A DNA stretch of 64,000 nt from Candidatus Aenigmatarchaeota archaeon (GTDB taxonomy: Archaea > Aenigmatarchaeota > Aenigmatarchaeia > Aenigmatarchaeales > JACQIB01): positions 59,004-123,003 of the forward strand of contig JACQIB010000002.1 in NCBI GenBank assembly GCA_016198755.1. Direction: 5' to 3'. This document shows, piece after piece, positions 51,575-60,075 of this stretch (the first letter of the stretch is position 1; each line of letters starts with the position of its first letter). The position numbers and the translations under genes are program-made. The notes below the pieces were generated by a model, which saw only the letters and a list, made by a program, of their open reading frames with translations, searched no databases and was not told the DNA's origin.

Positions 51575-51747
51575 TTTGTATCACACTTTAGCGGGCAGTG
51601 TACGTTTGTATACTCGCACAATATACAACCGTGTTTTGAGCTTATAAGCTTTTTGCATCCTTTGCACTTGTAAAAAGCAAGGCAACTCTTATCAGGTATT
51701 GTTATTTTGTCTATTTTTCCACACTCCGGACATGTAAATATAGCCAT
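51571..51747 (-). CDS. Small Cys-rich zinc protein
   Basis: A 58-residue protein with three Cys pairs: FTCPECGKID, YKCKGCKKLI and GCILCEY, plus a later Cys. This is a widespread small family with a C-terminal C-x2-C-x-Y (often GDCCVFC) of unknown function, seen near copper and redox genes. ATG 51747 follows GTGAGGA. It sits between glutaredoxin and cupredoxin, overlapping the latter. Confidence 0.75.
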   Translation of the reverse strand: MAIFTCPECGKIDKITIPDKSCLAFYKCKGCKKLISSKHGCILCEYTNVHCPLKCDTK

Positions 51748-51752
51748 TTTCC

Positions 51753-51989
51753 TCACTTCAATTTTAACGCTTTCTTCAGCGCAGGCTGGTCAAATCCAAC
51801 AATAATTTTCCCTCCAATCTCAATAACCGGTACTCCAGTCTGCCCAGACTTTTTAATCATATCTTCTGCAGATTTAGTATCCTTATCCACTCTGATTTCC
51901 CTATACACAATTTTATTTTCCTTAAAGAAAGCTTTCGCAGCCTTACAGAATCCGCACCACTCTGTTGTGTAAATCTTAACTGCAACCAT
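51753..51989 (-). CDS. Glutaredoxin-like protein
   Basis: A 78-residue thioredoxin-fold protein with CGFC in YTTEWCGFCKAAKAF and the cis-Pro loop QTGVPVIEIGGK. It should reduce disulfides in the cytoplasm. The start at 51989 is about 27 nt from TTTTTAAGC. First gene of the three-gene redox/copper unit. Confidence 0.92.
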   Translation of the reverse strand: MVAVKIYTTEWCGFCKAAKAFFKENKIVYREIRVDKDTKSAEDMIKKSGQTGVPVIEIGGKIIVGFDQPALKKALKLK

Positions 51990-52074
51990 TGGAAACTTTT
52001 GTTTTATTAGCTTAAAAATCCCCCATTCCACTTGGTTTAAATCCTTTTCCTTCCAATTGTTTTCAGTGATTTAA

Positions 52075-52734
52075 ATGGGTAGAGCAAAAACACAACCTGC
52101 AGATCAAAAGCCCGTTTTTTATCTGATAGTCGGGGCTCCAGGCAGCAGTCCGTTTTCTTTAGCAGATGCTGACAGAGGTCTGCATGCGAGATATGGCCCA
52201 GCTACTCTGGGATGCGCTGCCATGAAAGCCAGGGCCGCCGCATTTGTGATGGGTCCATCCACCACCTCCGTTACCTATCACCCAGCTACCATGGAACTGG
52301 AAGGTTTTGGAGGTCTTTCAGAGCCTAGGCCAGATAAGGGTTCTGTCAGAAAACCTTTACAGGTTCTTGGTGCAGGTTATGGCAGTAGTGATCTTGTATA
52401 CTCTTTTCCACAACCTATTGTTCCACTTCCTGTTAAGGGGAACTTTTTTGTAGTAGGGAGTCGAGGAAGACTTTTTGTAGATTATAATGATAAGCTGGCA
52501 GATTATGTTGGTGGTGTGGCTGCTTTATTCACTGGAGCAGTAAGGTATGTGGATAGAGGTATTCCAGTTCCTGTAAGGCATGTAGATAGAGATAATCCAC
52601 CCGTAACAGTTTTCCACGCCACCGAAGTTCCTGCAGAGCTGGAAGCAATAGGAGACTTTTCACCACCGTCACATAAATTGGATTCTAAAGGCAAAAAATC
52701 CAGATTCAAGATAGCTGCAGTTGGTTTCACTTAA
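52075..52734 (+). CDS. Orphan protein
   Basis: A 219-residue protein with no recognised family, richer in Gly, Ala, Pro and Val than its neighbours. Notable stretches are FYLIVGAPGSSPFSLADADR, GNFFVVGSRGRLFVDYND and a His/Asp-rich VRHVDRDNPP. A TATA-like GGTTTAAATCC lies at 52032-52042, and GTGATTT just before the ATG. Confidence 0.62.
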   Translation: MGRAKTQPADQKPVFYLIVGAPGSSPFSLADADRGLHARYGPATLGCAAMKARAAAFVMGPSTTSVTYHPATMELEGFGGLSEPRPDKGSVRKPLQVLGAGYGSSDLVYSFPQPIVPLPVKGNFFVVGSRGRLFVDYNDKLADYVGGVAALFTGAVRYVDRGIPVPVRHVDRDNPPVTVFHATEVPAELEAIGDFSPPSHKLDSKGKKSRFKIAAVGFT

Positions 52735-52810
52735 TAAACTTTCTACAAAACATCTTCTGCGCAAACGATATGTTTAAATAACATTCATGCAAGTTATTTT
52801 ATTGATAAGG

Positions 52811-52876
52811 GGAGAAGCAGTAGCTTCTTTTCGGCGAACATTTCCGCCGGAGGGAAAAGTGTGCTGTGTTTCCCTC
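52811..52876 (+). ncRNA. Three-hairpin structured leader
   Basis: Three stems follow one another: AGAAGC/GCTTCT with loop AGTA (52813-52828), CGGCG/CGCCG with an 8-nt loop (52832-52849) and GAGGGAAA/TTTCCCTC with an 11-nt loop (52850-52876, first G shared or wobbling). A TATA box (GTTTAAATA, 52772-52780) would start transcription near 52802. The GTG proposed as start of the next gene (52866) lies in the third loop. This may be a regulatory leader or an independent small RNA. Confidence 0.5.
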
Positions 52877-53363
52877 AGGAGAGTCAAAGACTAAATTGGC
52901 ACAAAAAGAACACAATAAAAAAGAGATTGACCCAGCGGATGCGCTGGATCCGTTTGCTTCTGACAGACCAGACCAGAGAGAACTAAAATGGGACGATGAT
53001 ATTTGCAGGGATTATAGTTTTACAGACTATGTTCAGGAATTTGGAATGAGATCCCTTTATTCTGATCAAGCTGCTGAAGTAGAAATGTTCCTTCCTGTGG
53101 ACGAGGCAGAAACAAGAACTGTTGCCTATTCTGTCTTAACAGCAGCTCTCGGTCTGGCAAAGTACGAGGGACTGATACCTAAAGGATTAGTAATGAGCGA
53201 GGAACATTCTAATGCAGAATACAAGAGTTCTATACAGATAGTGGAACAAACACTACCTCCAGATGTTCCAACAACTGAGGAAATGGAACCTCCACTATTA
53301 CCTCTTTCAATGGGAACACCACTATCTTTTGATAACTCACAGATTGAGCAGCCATTTTTCTAA
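52866..53363 (+). CDS. Orphan acidic protein
   Basis: A 165-residue soluble, acidic protein without recognised family: a charged N-terminal third (EIDPADALDPFASDRPDQRE), a helical middle (TVAYSVLTAALGLAKYEGL) and a Pro/Glu/Leu-rich tail. The GTG at 52866 is inside a predicted hairpin loop; TTG 52896 after AGGAGAG is an alternative start. tRNA-Cys follows. Confidence 0.6.
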   Translation: MFPSGESKTKLAQKEHNKKEIDPADALDPFASDRPDQRELKWDDDICRDYSFTDYVQEFGMRSLYSDQAAEVEMFLPVDEAETRTVAYSVLTAALGLAKYEGLIPKGLVMSEEHSNAEYKSSIQIVEQTLPPDVPTTEEMEPPLLPLSMGTPLSFDNSQIEQPFF

Positions 53364-53395
53364 AGCTTTTATAACTGTATAAAGTAAGCTTTATT

Positions 53396-53469
53396 GCCGC
53401 GATGGCAGATAGGCTATGCGACCGCCTGCAGAGCGGTTCAGGGGAGTTCGATTCTCTCTCGCGGCTCCA
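53396..53469 (+). tRNA. tRNA-Cys(GCA)
   Basis: Acceptor GCCGCGA pairs with TCGCGGC, discriminator T, encoded CCA; anticodon stem ACCGC/GCGGT with loop C-T-GCA-G-A; T-arm GGGAG-TTCGATT-CTCTC. No intron, unlike the other five tRNAs here. CTTTTATAAC upstream (about 53376-53385) may be its TATA box. CysRS starts 12 nt after the CCA. Confidence 0.96.
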
Positions 53470-53481
53470 ATTGGCGATAAA

Positions 53482-54921
53482 ATGGTTCACATACCCCTAA
53501 AACTGTTCAATACAATGGTAAGGAAAAAGCAGAGCCTCAAAACTATAGAAGACAAGCTAATCAAACTCTATACCTGCGGCCCAACAGTTTATGATTATGC
53601 GCACATAGGCAACCTGAGAGCTTTTGTTTTCTATGATATACTGAAAAGAGCTTTGCTATACAACGACTTCAAAGTTTTCCATGTAATGAACATTACAGAT
53701 GTGGGGCATTTGGTTTCTGATGCTGATATGGGAGAAGACAAAATGGAAAAGGGAGCTGAAAGGGAGAAAAAAACAGTCTGGGAGATTGCAGAGTTCTATA
53801 CAAAAGCCTTTATGGAAGATACAGAAAAACTAAGCATAATATCAGCTGATATAGTCTGCAAAGCCACAGACCATATAAAGGAACAGATAGAGCTAATAGA
53901 AAAACTTGAAGAAAAAGGATTTACCTACATTATTGAAGATGGGGTTTATTTTGACACTTCAAAATTGAAAGATTATGGGAAATTAGCTGGAGTAAAATCA
54001 AAAGAAGGGTTAATACCGGGTGCGAGAGTTGAGGTTGCAGAAGGAAAGAAAAATCCAACAGATTTTGCTCTCTGGAAGTTCTCCCCGAAAGACAAGAAAA
54101 GGCAAATGGAATGGCCATCAAAATGGGGAGTTGGATTCCCTGGATGGCATATAGAGTGCTCAGCAATGGCTATGAAATATTTGGGAGAGCATTTCGATAT
54201 ACACTGCGGAGGAGTAGACCATATACCAATTCACCATACAAACGAGATAGCCCAGTCAGAGGCTGCAACAGGAAAACCTTTTGCAAATTACTGGTTGCAC
54301 TGTGAATTTCTCCAAGTAGATGGGCAAAAAATGTCTAAATCTCTGGGAAATTTTTATACTCTGCGCGGTCTTTTGGAAAAAGGCTTTTCACAAAGAGCAA
54401 TACGCTATTTCCTTTTGTCTGCCCATTACAGAACCCAGCAGAACCTGACTATGGAAGGGCTGAAAAAAGCTGAAGAAACTTTATCTGGACTGACAGATTT
54501 CCTTGACAGGATAACTGGACTTGAGGTGAAAGGAGAGTACAATAAAAAGCTTGGAAAAACAACAAAAAAAGCAAAAGAAGGCTTCCTGAAAGCCCTGAAC
54601 GATGACCTAAACATACCCTCTGTCCTATCTGTTATTTTCAATATTGTAAAAGAAACAAATAAGGCAATTGAACAGAACAAAATAGGCAAAAAAAATGTGG
54701 AAGAAGTTCTGAAAACTATGAAAGATTTTGACAGGGTGTTGGGTGTTCTGGAACATGAAAAAACAGAGGTTCCGCAGTGGGTAAGGACTTTGGTTGAGGA
54801 AAGGGAAAGTGCAAGAAAAGGGAAAAACTTTGCTGAAGCAGACAATATAAGGAAGAAAATACTTGAAGCAGGCTGGATTGTAGAGGATACACCGCGCGGA
54901 CCTAGGCTGAGAAAGGATTGA
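53482..54921 (+). CDS. cysS: Cysteinyl-tRNA synthetase
   Basis: A 479-residue class Ia enzyme: zinc Cys and HIGH motif in YTCGPTVYDYAHIGNLRAF, zinc ligands in WHIECSAMA and CGGVDHIPIHHTNE, and KMSKSLGNF. It charges tRNA-Cys directly, so the SepRS route is not needed. ATG 53482 follows GGCGATAAA and lies 12 nt behind the tRNA-Cys gene; an upstream in-frame ATG is inside the tRNA. The THUMP gene follows after 5 nt. Confidence 0.97.
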   Translation: MVHIPLKLFNTMVRKKQSLKTIEDKLIKLYTCGPTVYDYAHIGNLRAFVFYDILKRALLYNDFKVFHVMNITDVGHLVSDADMGEDKMEKGAEREKKTVWEIAEFYTKAFMEDTEKLSIISADIVCKATDHIKEQIELIEKLEEKGFTYIIEDGVYFDTSKLKDYGKLAGVKSKEGLIPGARVEVAEGKKNPTDFALWKFSPKDKKRQMEWPSKWGVGFPGWHIECSAMAMKYLGEHFDIHCGGVDHIPIHHTNEIAQSEAATGKPFANYWLHCEFLQVDGQKMSKSLGNFYTLRGLLEKGFSQRAIRYFLLSAHYRTQQNLTMEGLKKAEETLSGLTDFLDRITGLEVKGEYNKKLGKTTKKAKEGFLKALNDDLNIPSVLSVIFNIVKETNKAIEQNKIGKKNVEEVLKTMKDFDRVLGVLEHEKTEVPQWVRTLVEERESARKGKNFAEADNIRKKILEAGWIVEDTPRGPRLRKD

Positions 54922-54926
54922 CAAAA

Positions 54927-55421
54927 ATGTTCAGAAAACCAGATTGTATAATAATAAGGATAGATTACGGGGCAAATTACAGATCTGTCAGAAACAGAGT
55001 AAGGGAAAAATTAGAGGAAAATAACATTAAATTTAGTATAGAAACCAACCCAAACAGGGTTTTTGTTTTCACAGAGGATATTGAAAATGTAATATCAATT
55101 CTAAAAGAGACTGATGGAATTTCCTCATTTTCTCCTGCATGGTCCTGTTTTTCAGGATTGAATGAAATAAAGCTTTTGGCAACAGATATAGCTGAAAAAA
55201 TCCTTGATTTAGGAGAGAAAAAAACTTTTGCTCTGCGTGTAAGGCGTGCAGGTCGCCATAAATTTACCTCAAAAATAATTGCAGAAGAGGTTGGGGGCGC
55301 TGTAAAGAGGGTTACAGGTGCTTCTGTAAGGCTTAAAAACCCTGATAGAGAGTTGTTTATAGAATGCAGGAGCAGAAAAACTTACATTTTCACTGAAAAA
55401 TTTACCCGCAACAACGAGTAA
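54927..55421 (+). CDS. Stand-alone THUMP-domain protein
   Basis: A 164-residue protein like the N-terminal NFLD-THUMP part of ThiI without a catalytic domain. The THUMP core is TFALRVRRAGRHKFTSKIIA, GASVRLKNPDRELFIE and KTYIFTEKF. It should bind tRNA and present it to a modifying enzyme. It starts 5 nt after cysS. A full ThiI is encoded at 26680-27819, so this could serve another partner. Confidence 0.85.
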   Translation: MFRKPDCIIIRIDYGANYRSVRNRVREKLEENNIKFSIETNPNRVFVFTEDIENVISILKETDGISSFSPAWSCFSGLNEIKLLATDIAEKILDLGEKKTFALRVRRAGRHKFTSKIIAEEVGGAVKRVTGASVRLKNPDRELFIECRSRKTYIFTEKFTRNNE

Positions 55422-55544
55422 ATGAAGCAAAAACCTTGTTACCCCCCAGTAGTAAAGCTTTATATACTTGTTCTTACTATCTATTGTTAGCAAAAAGAGC
55501 TCTTGAGAACCACAAGAGAGTGGCAAAAGCTTTAAATACGCATT

Positions 55545-55559
55545 TACCAATAATTGGTA
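55545..55559. promoter_or_regulatory. Palindrome in TrmB-family promoter
   Basis: TACCAATAATTGGTA is a perfect palindrome with 7-bp arms around one base, just downstream of CTTTAAATAC (about 55529-55538). A further half-site ATTGGT stands at 55599-55604. Position suggests autoregulation by the TrmB-like product. The rest of the 195-bp gap (55422-55616) holds a second TATA-like CTTTATATAC near 55457 and no gene that I can support. Confidence 0.6.
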
Positions 55560-55616
55560 TGTGTTTGCGGAACGAAAATCCCGCTGCACGCATTAATTAT
55601 TGGTTGGTGAGAGTGG

Positions 55617-56417
55617 ATGATAGTGACACAACAAGTATTGGATTCGTTAAAACAGATAGGATTAAACCTATATGAAAGAAGGCTTTGGGTAGCTTTGCTG
55701 TCCAGAGGTACTTCAACAGCTGGTGAGCTATCTTCTCTTGCAAAAGTACCGCACAGCAGGACTTATGATGTTCTTGAATCATTGGCTGAAAAGGGTTTTG
55801 TAATGATACAGAATGCAAAGCCTCTTAGATACGTTTCAATTACTCCATCTGAAGCTTTGGAAAGGGCAAAGAAAAAGCTTGTGGAGGATACAAACATTGC
55901 AACAGAGCGCATTTCTGCTTTGCAGGTTTCATCTACAATAAAAGAACTGGATAAAATGCACAAGGAAGGTGTTCAGCTTGTAGAACCTGGGGAACTCATA
56001 GGTTCTTTGAAAGGAAAACACGCAATGCACCAGCAGCTTGATACAATTTTTAAGGGTGCCCGCAAGAAAATATCTATTGTTACAACTTCAGATGGATTTT
56101 CTGATTTGCAGTCAAAACACGGGGAACTTCTGAAAAAAGCTGCAGGGAAAGGAGTAAAAATAAGGATTGCAGCTCCAGTAGGAAAAGACCATGCTGCTCT
56201 GTCTTCTGTAAAGAGTTATGCTGAAGTCAGGAAGCTTGATAAAAATTCCGGCAGGTTCTGCCTTGTGGATGATAACCATTTGGTTATGAGCCTGACTGAT
56301 GAAAAGAACACACACCCAACACAGGAACTGAGCTTATGGACGCAATCTGATCATGTTGCAGGCGCTGTTTTGGGTCCAATGTTCGATTCTGTCTGGTCAC
56401 GCTTGTCTACAGCATGA
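55617..56417 (+). CDS. TrmB-family transcription regulator
   Basis: A 266-residue regulator: N-terminal winged HTH (LNLYERRLWVALLSRGTST, HSRTYDVLESLAEKGFV), a short coiled coil, and a C-terminal PLD-like domain (KISIVTTSDGFSDLQ, GVKIRIAAPVG, RFCLVDDNHLVMSL). Relatives sense sugars in Thermococcus, but this C-terminus lacks the sugar-binding extension. ATG 55617 follows GGTGAGAG. Confidence 0.9.
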   Translation: MIVTQQVLDSLKQIGLNLYERRLWVALLSRGTSTAGELSSLAKVPHSRTYDVLESLAEKGFVMIQNAKPLRYVSITPSEALERAKKKLVEDTNIATERISALQVSSTIKELDKMHKEGVQLVEPGELIGSLKGKHAMHQQLDTIFKGARKKISIVTTSDGFSDLQSKHGELLKKAAGKGVKIRIAAPVGKDHAALSSVKSYAEVRKLDKNSGRFCLVDDNHLVMSLTDEKNTHPTQELSLWTQSDHVAGAVLGPMFDSVWSRLSTA

Positions 56418-56457
56418 TTCTGAAAGCTTTTTAACCCTTTGTTAACAGCCTTTAGCT

Positions 56458-57087
56458 ATGGTGCTGGAGTTTATTGTAAACTGGGCCTTAGAATCTATAG
56501 CTGCTTCTGGTTATATGGGAGTCTTTCTTTTGATGGTTCTAGAATCTGCGTTGATGCCTGTTCCAAGCGAGGTTGTAATGCCTTTTGCAGGTTTTGCAGC
56601 TTATCAAGGAAAGCTTGACTTCTGGACTGTTGTACTTGCTGGTGGACTGGGAAATTTAATTGGTTCATGGATAGCTTATTGGGCTGGTTTGCATGGCGGC
56701 CGCAGGTTCCTTGGAAAATATGGCCATTATTTCCTTATCAAAATGGATCATTTAGACCTTGCTGAAAACTGGTTCACAAAATATGGAAAAAGCACAGCTT
56801 TCTTTTCAAGGCTAATGCCAGTTGTGCGCACTTTCATTTCTTTGCCCGCAGGTATAGGGAAAATGAATTTTACACAGTTTTCCTTTTATACAGTAACAGG
56901 TTCCATGATTTGGTCAGCTCTGTTAACCTATATAGGCTTTTATCTCGGTCCTTCATGGGAGAGCATACTTTCAATTTTCCATGAGCTGGATATTGTTGTA
57001 GCTGTTGGCGCAGCTGCTGTAATCTCCTATATAATATACAGACATTACAGAAAACGCCAGCACAAACAGCTTAGCCTAATAGGTTAG
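56458..57087 (+). CDS. DedA-family membrane protein
   Basis: A 209-residue polytopic protein: ESALMPVPSEVVMPFAGF, GLGNLIGSWIAYWAG, FFSRLMPVVRTFISLPAGI and a C-terminal membrane segment with basic tail, all DedA/VTT signatures. Members move or scramble undecaprenyl-type and other lipids across membranes. The stop is interlocked with that of the convergent HTH protein. Confidence 0.93.
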   Translation: MVLEFIVNWALESIAASGYMGVFLLMVLESALMPVPSEVVMPFAGFAAYQGKLDFWTVVLAGGLGNLIGSWIAYWAGLHGGRRFLGKYGHYFLIKMDHLDLAENWFTKYGKSTAFFSRLMPVVRTFISLPAGIGKMNFTQFSFYTVTGSMIWSALLTYIGFYLGPSWESILSIFHELDIVVAVGAAAVISYIIYRHYRKRQHKQLSLIG

Positions 57088-57803
57088 AGTGAAACCACAA
57101 TATTCTCTATTGCAGTTTTTCTCCCTTTCAAAATTCCAACAACTCCTGCTATTAGGAAAACGGCACTCAATCCCAGAAGAACAGGAACCAAATAGTCGGG
57201 AGCAATATTTATTGCAGAACTTATTTTTGTTGTTGTGGCTGTAACATTTTCCACAGCCTTTTCAGCAGCAGCTTGCAGCGTTGTAGTTGTTGTTTGAATA
57301 ACAGTTGTAGTTACATTAACCGGTCCTCCAGCTGCAGTAACCACACCAGATTGTGTATTAACCTCATGTGCAGGAGATGTGGTTGTTACAATTTTTGCCA
57401 AAGTTGTTGTAGTGCTTTCAACATCAACTCCTTCCAATGCTTTGGCTTTTTCAGCAAACGGTGCTGAAAGTGAAGATAATGAGGAAAAGAACCTTGCAGC
57501 CCCCCCGAATGCAAAAACAACCCCTAATGCAAGAACAATAACAAACTGCGTTGGAAACCTTGGTTTTATCAATGACTGCCCCTTCTCCGTTAATTCATAA
57601 TATACCCACTTATGCCCTGTCTCAACCCTTTTAACAAGGCTGTTCTTTTCAAGTATATTCAAATGCTCTATTATTGTTGATCCTGATAGTCCCAAAGACT
57701 TTTGAAGTTCAGCAGGCATTTTCCTTCTCTCACTCAGATTTTTCAGTATATTCAGCCTGCTCTCAGAAGCAAGGGCCTTTATTGTTTCCCTGTCTATCTC
57801 CAT
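57084..57803 (-). CDS. Membrane-bound ArsR-type HTH protein with Thr-rich outer loop
   Basis: A 239-residue protein. Residues 1-75 are a winged HTH (IKALASESRLNILKNLSERR, SGSTIIEHLNILEKNSLVKR, WVYYELTEKG). Two membrane segments follow (FVIVLALGVVFAFGGAARFF and YLVPVLLGLSAVFLIAGVVG), and between them lies a loop of about 100 residues with Thr runs like those of the surface lipoproteins. The layout suits a one-component sensor that reads the cell surface and controls genes directly. Confidence 0.85.
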   Translation of the reverse strand: MEIDRETIKALASESRLNILKNLSERRKMPAELQKSLGLSGSTIIEHLNILEKNSLVKRVETGHKWVYYELTEKGQSLIKPRFPTQFVIVLALGVVFAFGGAARFFSSLSSLSAPFAEKAKALEGVDVESTTTTLAKIVTTTSPAHEVNTQSGVVTAAGGPVNVTTTVIQTTTTTLQAAAEKAVENVTATTTKISSAINIAPDYLVPVLLGLSAVFLIAGVVGILKGRKTAIENIVVSL

Positions 57804-57898
57804 GAAGATTTTATTCGGCCGCAGGCTTATAAAAGGTACCAGAATTGTTCGGGCAAAACCGATTAAAATACAGCCCTTATAAATGGCTTTTCAGAACA

Positions 57899-60067
57899 AT
57901 GAAAAGTATGGAAGAAAAAATCGCAGCTTTATTTGGAATCGTGATTGTAGTATCTGCAATTTTTGTTGCTGCAATCCAGTTAAAGCCGGTTTCAGAGCCC
58001 TCCATAGAGGAGAAGCTCGCAACCTCTTACAATAACCTAATTTCCTTTATTAAAAACGCAGCCAACAAAACAGCAGAGCCTGAAATAAAGGAAGTTACAT
58101 TCGAATCCTACTCAGCACTTGCAACTTTCCTAAAAGACAGAAGGTCAAACTACGGAGGCGGATTTTATCCATTCGCCGGATCCCCATTTGCCAGTGCTAT
58201 GGGTGCTTCAAAGATGGCAATAACTCAAACTTCATCTGTTACAGAATCTTCTGCAGACTACTCCAGAACAAACATACAGGTTGAGGGTGTGGATGAGCCA
58301 GATATTGTAAAGACTGATGGAAAGTACATATACAAAATTTCAGACAACTCAGTCTATATACTGAATTCAAACCCCCTTTCTATTGTTTCAAAAATAGCTG
58401 TTAATGGAAACCCAAACAACATTTTTATAAGTGAAGGAAAGATTTTTGTTTTTGGCAGCAGATCACAGACTAAACCAATGGAAAAGAGAATTGCAGGTGC
58501 TGGGGCAATGATAACCGACTATTGGGTGCCTCAAATATACGAGACTTTCCTGTCAATATACGATGTTTCAAACCCATCAGAGCCAAAACTCCTGAAAGAT
58601 ATATCCCTTCCCGGAAATTATTTTGATGCAAGGATGGCGAAAGGCTACATTTACGCTGTTGTAAACCAACAGGTCCCCTATTCTGATAATCCTAACCTAC
58701 CTGTTATAAGTTCTAACAATGGAAACGAAACAATACAGCCAGATAAGATAGCCTACTTCCCTGAGGATTCCCCCTCTTACAACTATCAATATACTTTCAT
58801 AATTTCCCTAAACACAAATACTCTCGAAGAACAAAAGAGAGTCTTTTTGTTGGGCACAGGCCAAACTCTCTATTCCTCTGAGGAAAACATGTATATTGTT
58901 TCCACAAAGTACATTACAGAGCTTGAAAGGACAAAAGTTATTTTTGAAAAGGCAATATTTCCCACAATACCCTCTCTAAAAGAAAAACTGGAGGAAATTG
59001 ACAATAACAAGAATATATCTGCCTCAGGCAGGTTGGCATCCTACCAGAAGGTTTTCACAGATTACTTATCCAGCCTACTGCCTGAGGATAAAAAAACCAT
59101 TGAAAACCTTATACAAGAGAAAACAAAGGATGTTTTCAATGAGCTGGAAAAACAGAGAGAAAGAACTCTTATAAGGAAAATCTCCCTTGAGAGTGGAGCT
59201 GTAAAACTTGCAGCTGAAGGTGAAGTATCAGGAATAGTACTGAACCAGTTTTCAATGGACGAGTTTGAAGGCAACTTCAGGATAGCAACCACAACAGGGG
59301 ATGCGAGATCTGGCAGTTCTGAGAATCACCTATATGTTTTGGACAGCAAATTAAACATTGTTGGAAAGATTGAAGGGTTAGCACAGGGGGAAAAGATTTA
59401 CTCTACCCGTTTTATGGGAAAGAAAGCCTATCTGGTAACATTCAAGAAAGTGGACCCGCTATTTGTGCTTGACTTAAGCAATCCAACAGATCCAAAGGTT
59501 CTGGGAAAGCTGAAAATCCCAGGCTATTCAGACTACTTACATCCGTATGACGAGAACCATTTGATTGGAATAGGAAAGGATGCTGTTGATTCAGGACAAG
59601 GAAATTTTGCCTGGTACCAAGGACTTAAACTATCTTTGTTTGATGTTTCAGATTTGGAAAATCCAAAGGAGGTTGCAAACTTCAAGATAGGCGACCGCGG
59701 CTCTGAATCAGAGGCTTTGCACGACCATAAAGCCTTCCTTTTTGACAGGCAGAAGAATCTTTTAGTCTTGCCAGTATCAGTTGCCAAAATAAACCCAGAG
59801 GATTATCCAAACTCAGTCCAAGCAAATACATACGGCCACACAGTTTTCACAGGAGCTTATGTTTTCAATCTTACTCCAGAATCTGGTTTTGTTTTGCGCG
59901 GCAGCATATCCCACTTACAAGACCAGATACACCGCTCCCTGTATATTGGAAACACTCTTTACACAGTTTCCAATGACATGGTAAAAGCTAACTCCCTGCT
60001 AGATCTGAAAGAAACCGGCAGCCAAAGGCTTGCAGCAGAAGTATATAATTTACCATACGAAAAATAA
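57899..60067 (+). CDS. Exported beta-propeller protein
   Basis: A 722-residue protein with an N-terminal membrane anchor or signal (ALFGIVIVVSAIFVAAIQL) and a large beta-propeller of the Beta_propel family (PF09826-like): NIQVEGVDEPDIVKTDGKYI at the start, later DVSNPSEPKLLKDI, VLDLSNPTDPKVLG and YDENHLIGIGKDAV, and HDHKAFLF near the end. A helical insertion sits around residues 340-420. The start at 57899 is about 25 nt from CTTATAAATG. Function unknown; cell-surface. Confidence 0.88.
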   Translation: MKSMEEKIAALFGIVIVVSAIFVAAIQLKPVSEPSIEEKLATSYNNLISFIKNAANKTAEPEIKEVTFESYSALATFLKDRRSNYGGGFYPFAGSPFASAMGASKMAITQTSSVTESSADYSRTNIQVEGVDEPDIVKTDGKYIYKISDNSVYILNSNPLSIVSKIAVNGNPNNIFISEGKIFVFGSRSQTKPMEKRIAGAGAMITDYWVPQIYETFLSIYDVSNPSEPKLLKDISLPGNYFDARMAKGYIYAVVNQQVPYSDNPNLPVISSNNGNETIQPDKIAYFPEDSPSYNYQYTFIISLNTNTLEEQKRVFLLGTGQTLYSSEENMYIVSTKYITELERTKVIFEKAIFPTIPSLKEKLEEIDNNKNISASGRLASYQKVFTDYLSSLLPEDKKTIENLIQEKTKDVFNELEKQRERTLIRKISLESGAVKLAAEGEVSGIVLNQFSMDEFEGNFRIATTTGDARSGSSENHLYVLDSKLNIVGKIEGLAQGEKIYSTRFMGKKAYLVTFKKVDPLFVLDLSNPTDPKVLGKLKIPGYSDYLHPYDENHLIGIGKDAVDSGQGNFAWYQGLKLSLFDVSDLENPKEVANFKIGDRGSESEALHDHKAFLFDRQKNLLVLPVSVAKINPEDYPNSVQANTYGHTVFTGAYVFNLTPESGFVLRGSISHLQDQIHRSLYIGNTLYTVSNDMVKANSLLDLKETGSQRLAAEVYNLPYEK

Positions 60068-60075
60068 CAAATTAT

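Noticed and set aside
55436..55675. A 79-codon plus-strand frame before the TrmB-like gene
   Set aside because: It covers two TATA-like boxes and the palindrome, overlaps the start of the regulator, and its product looks random.
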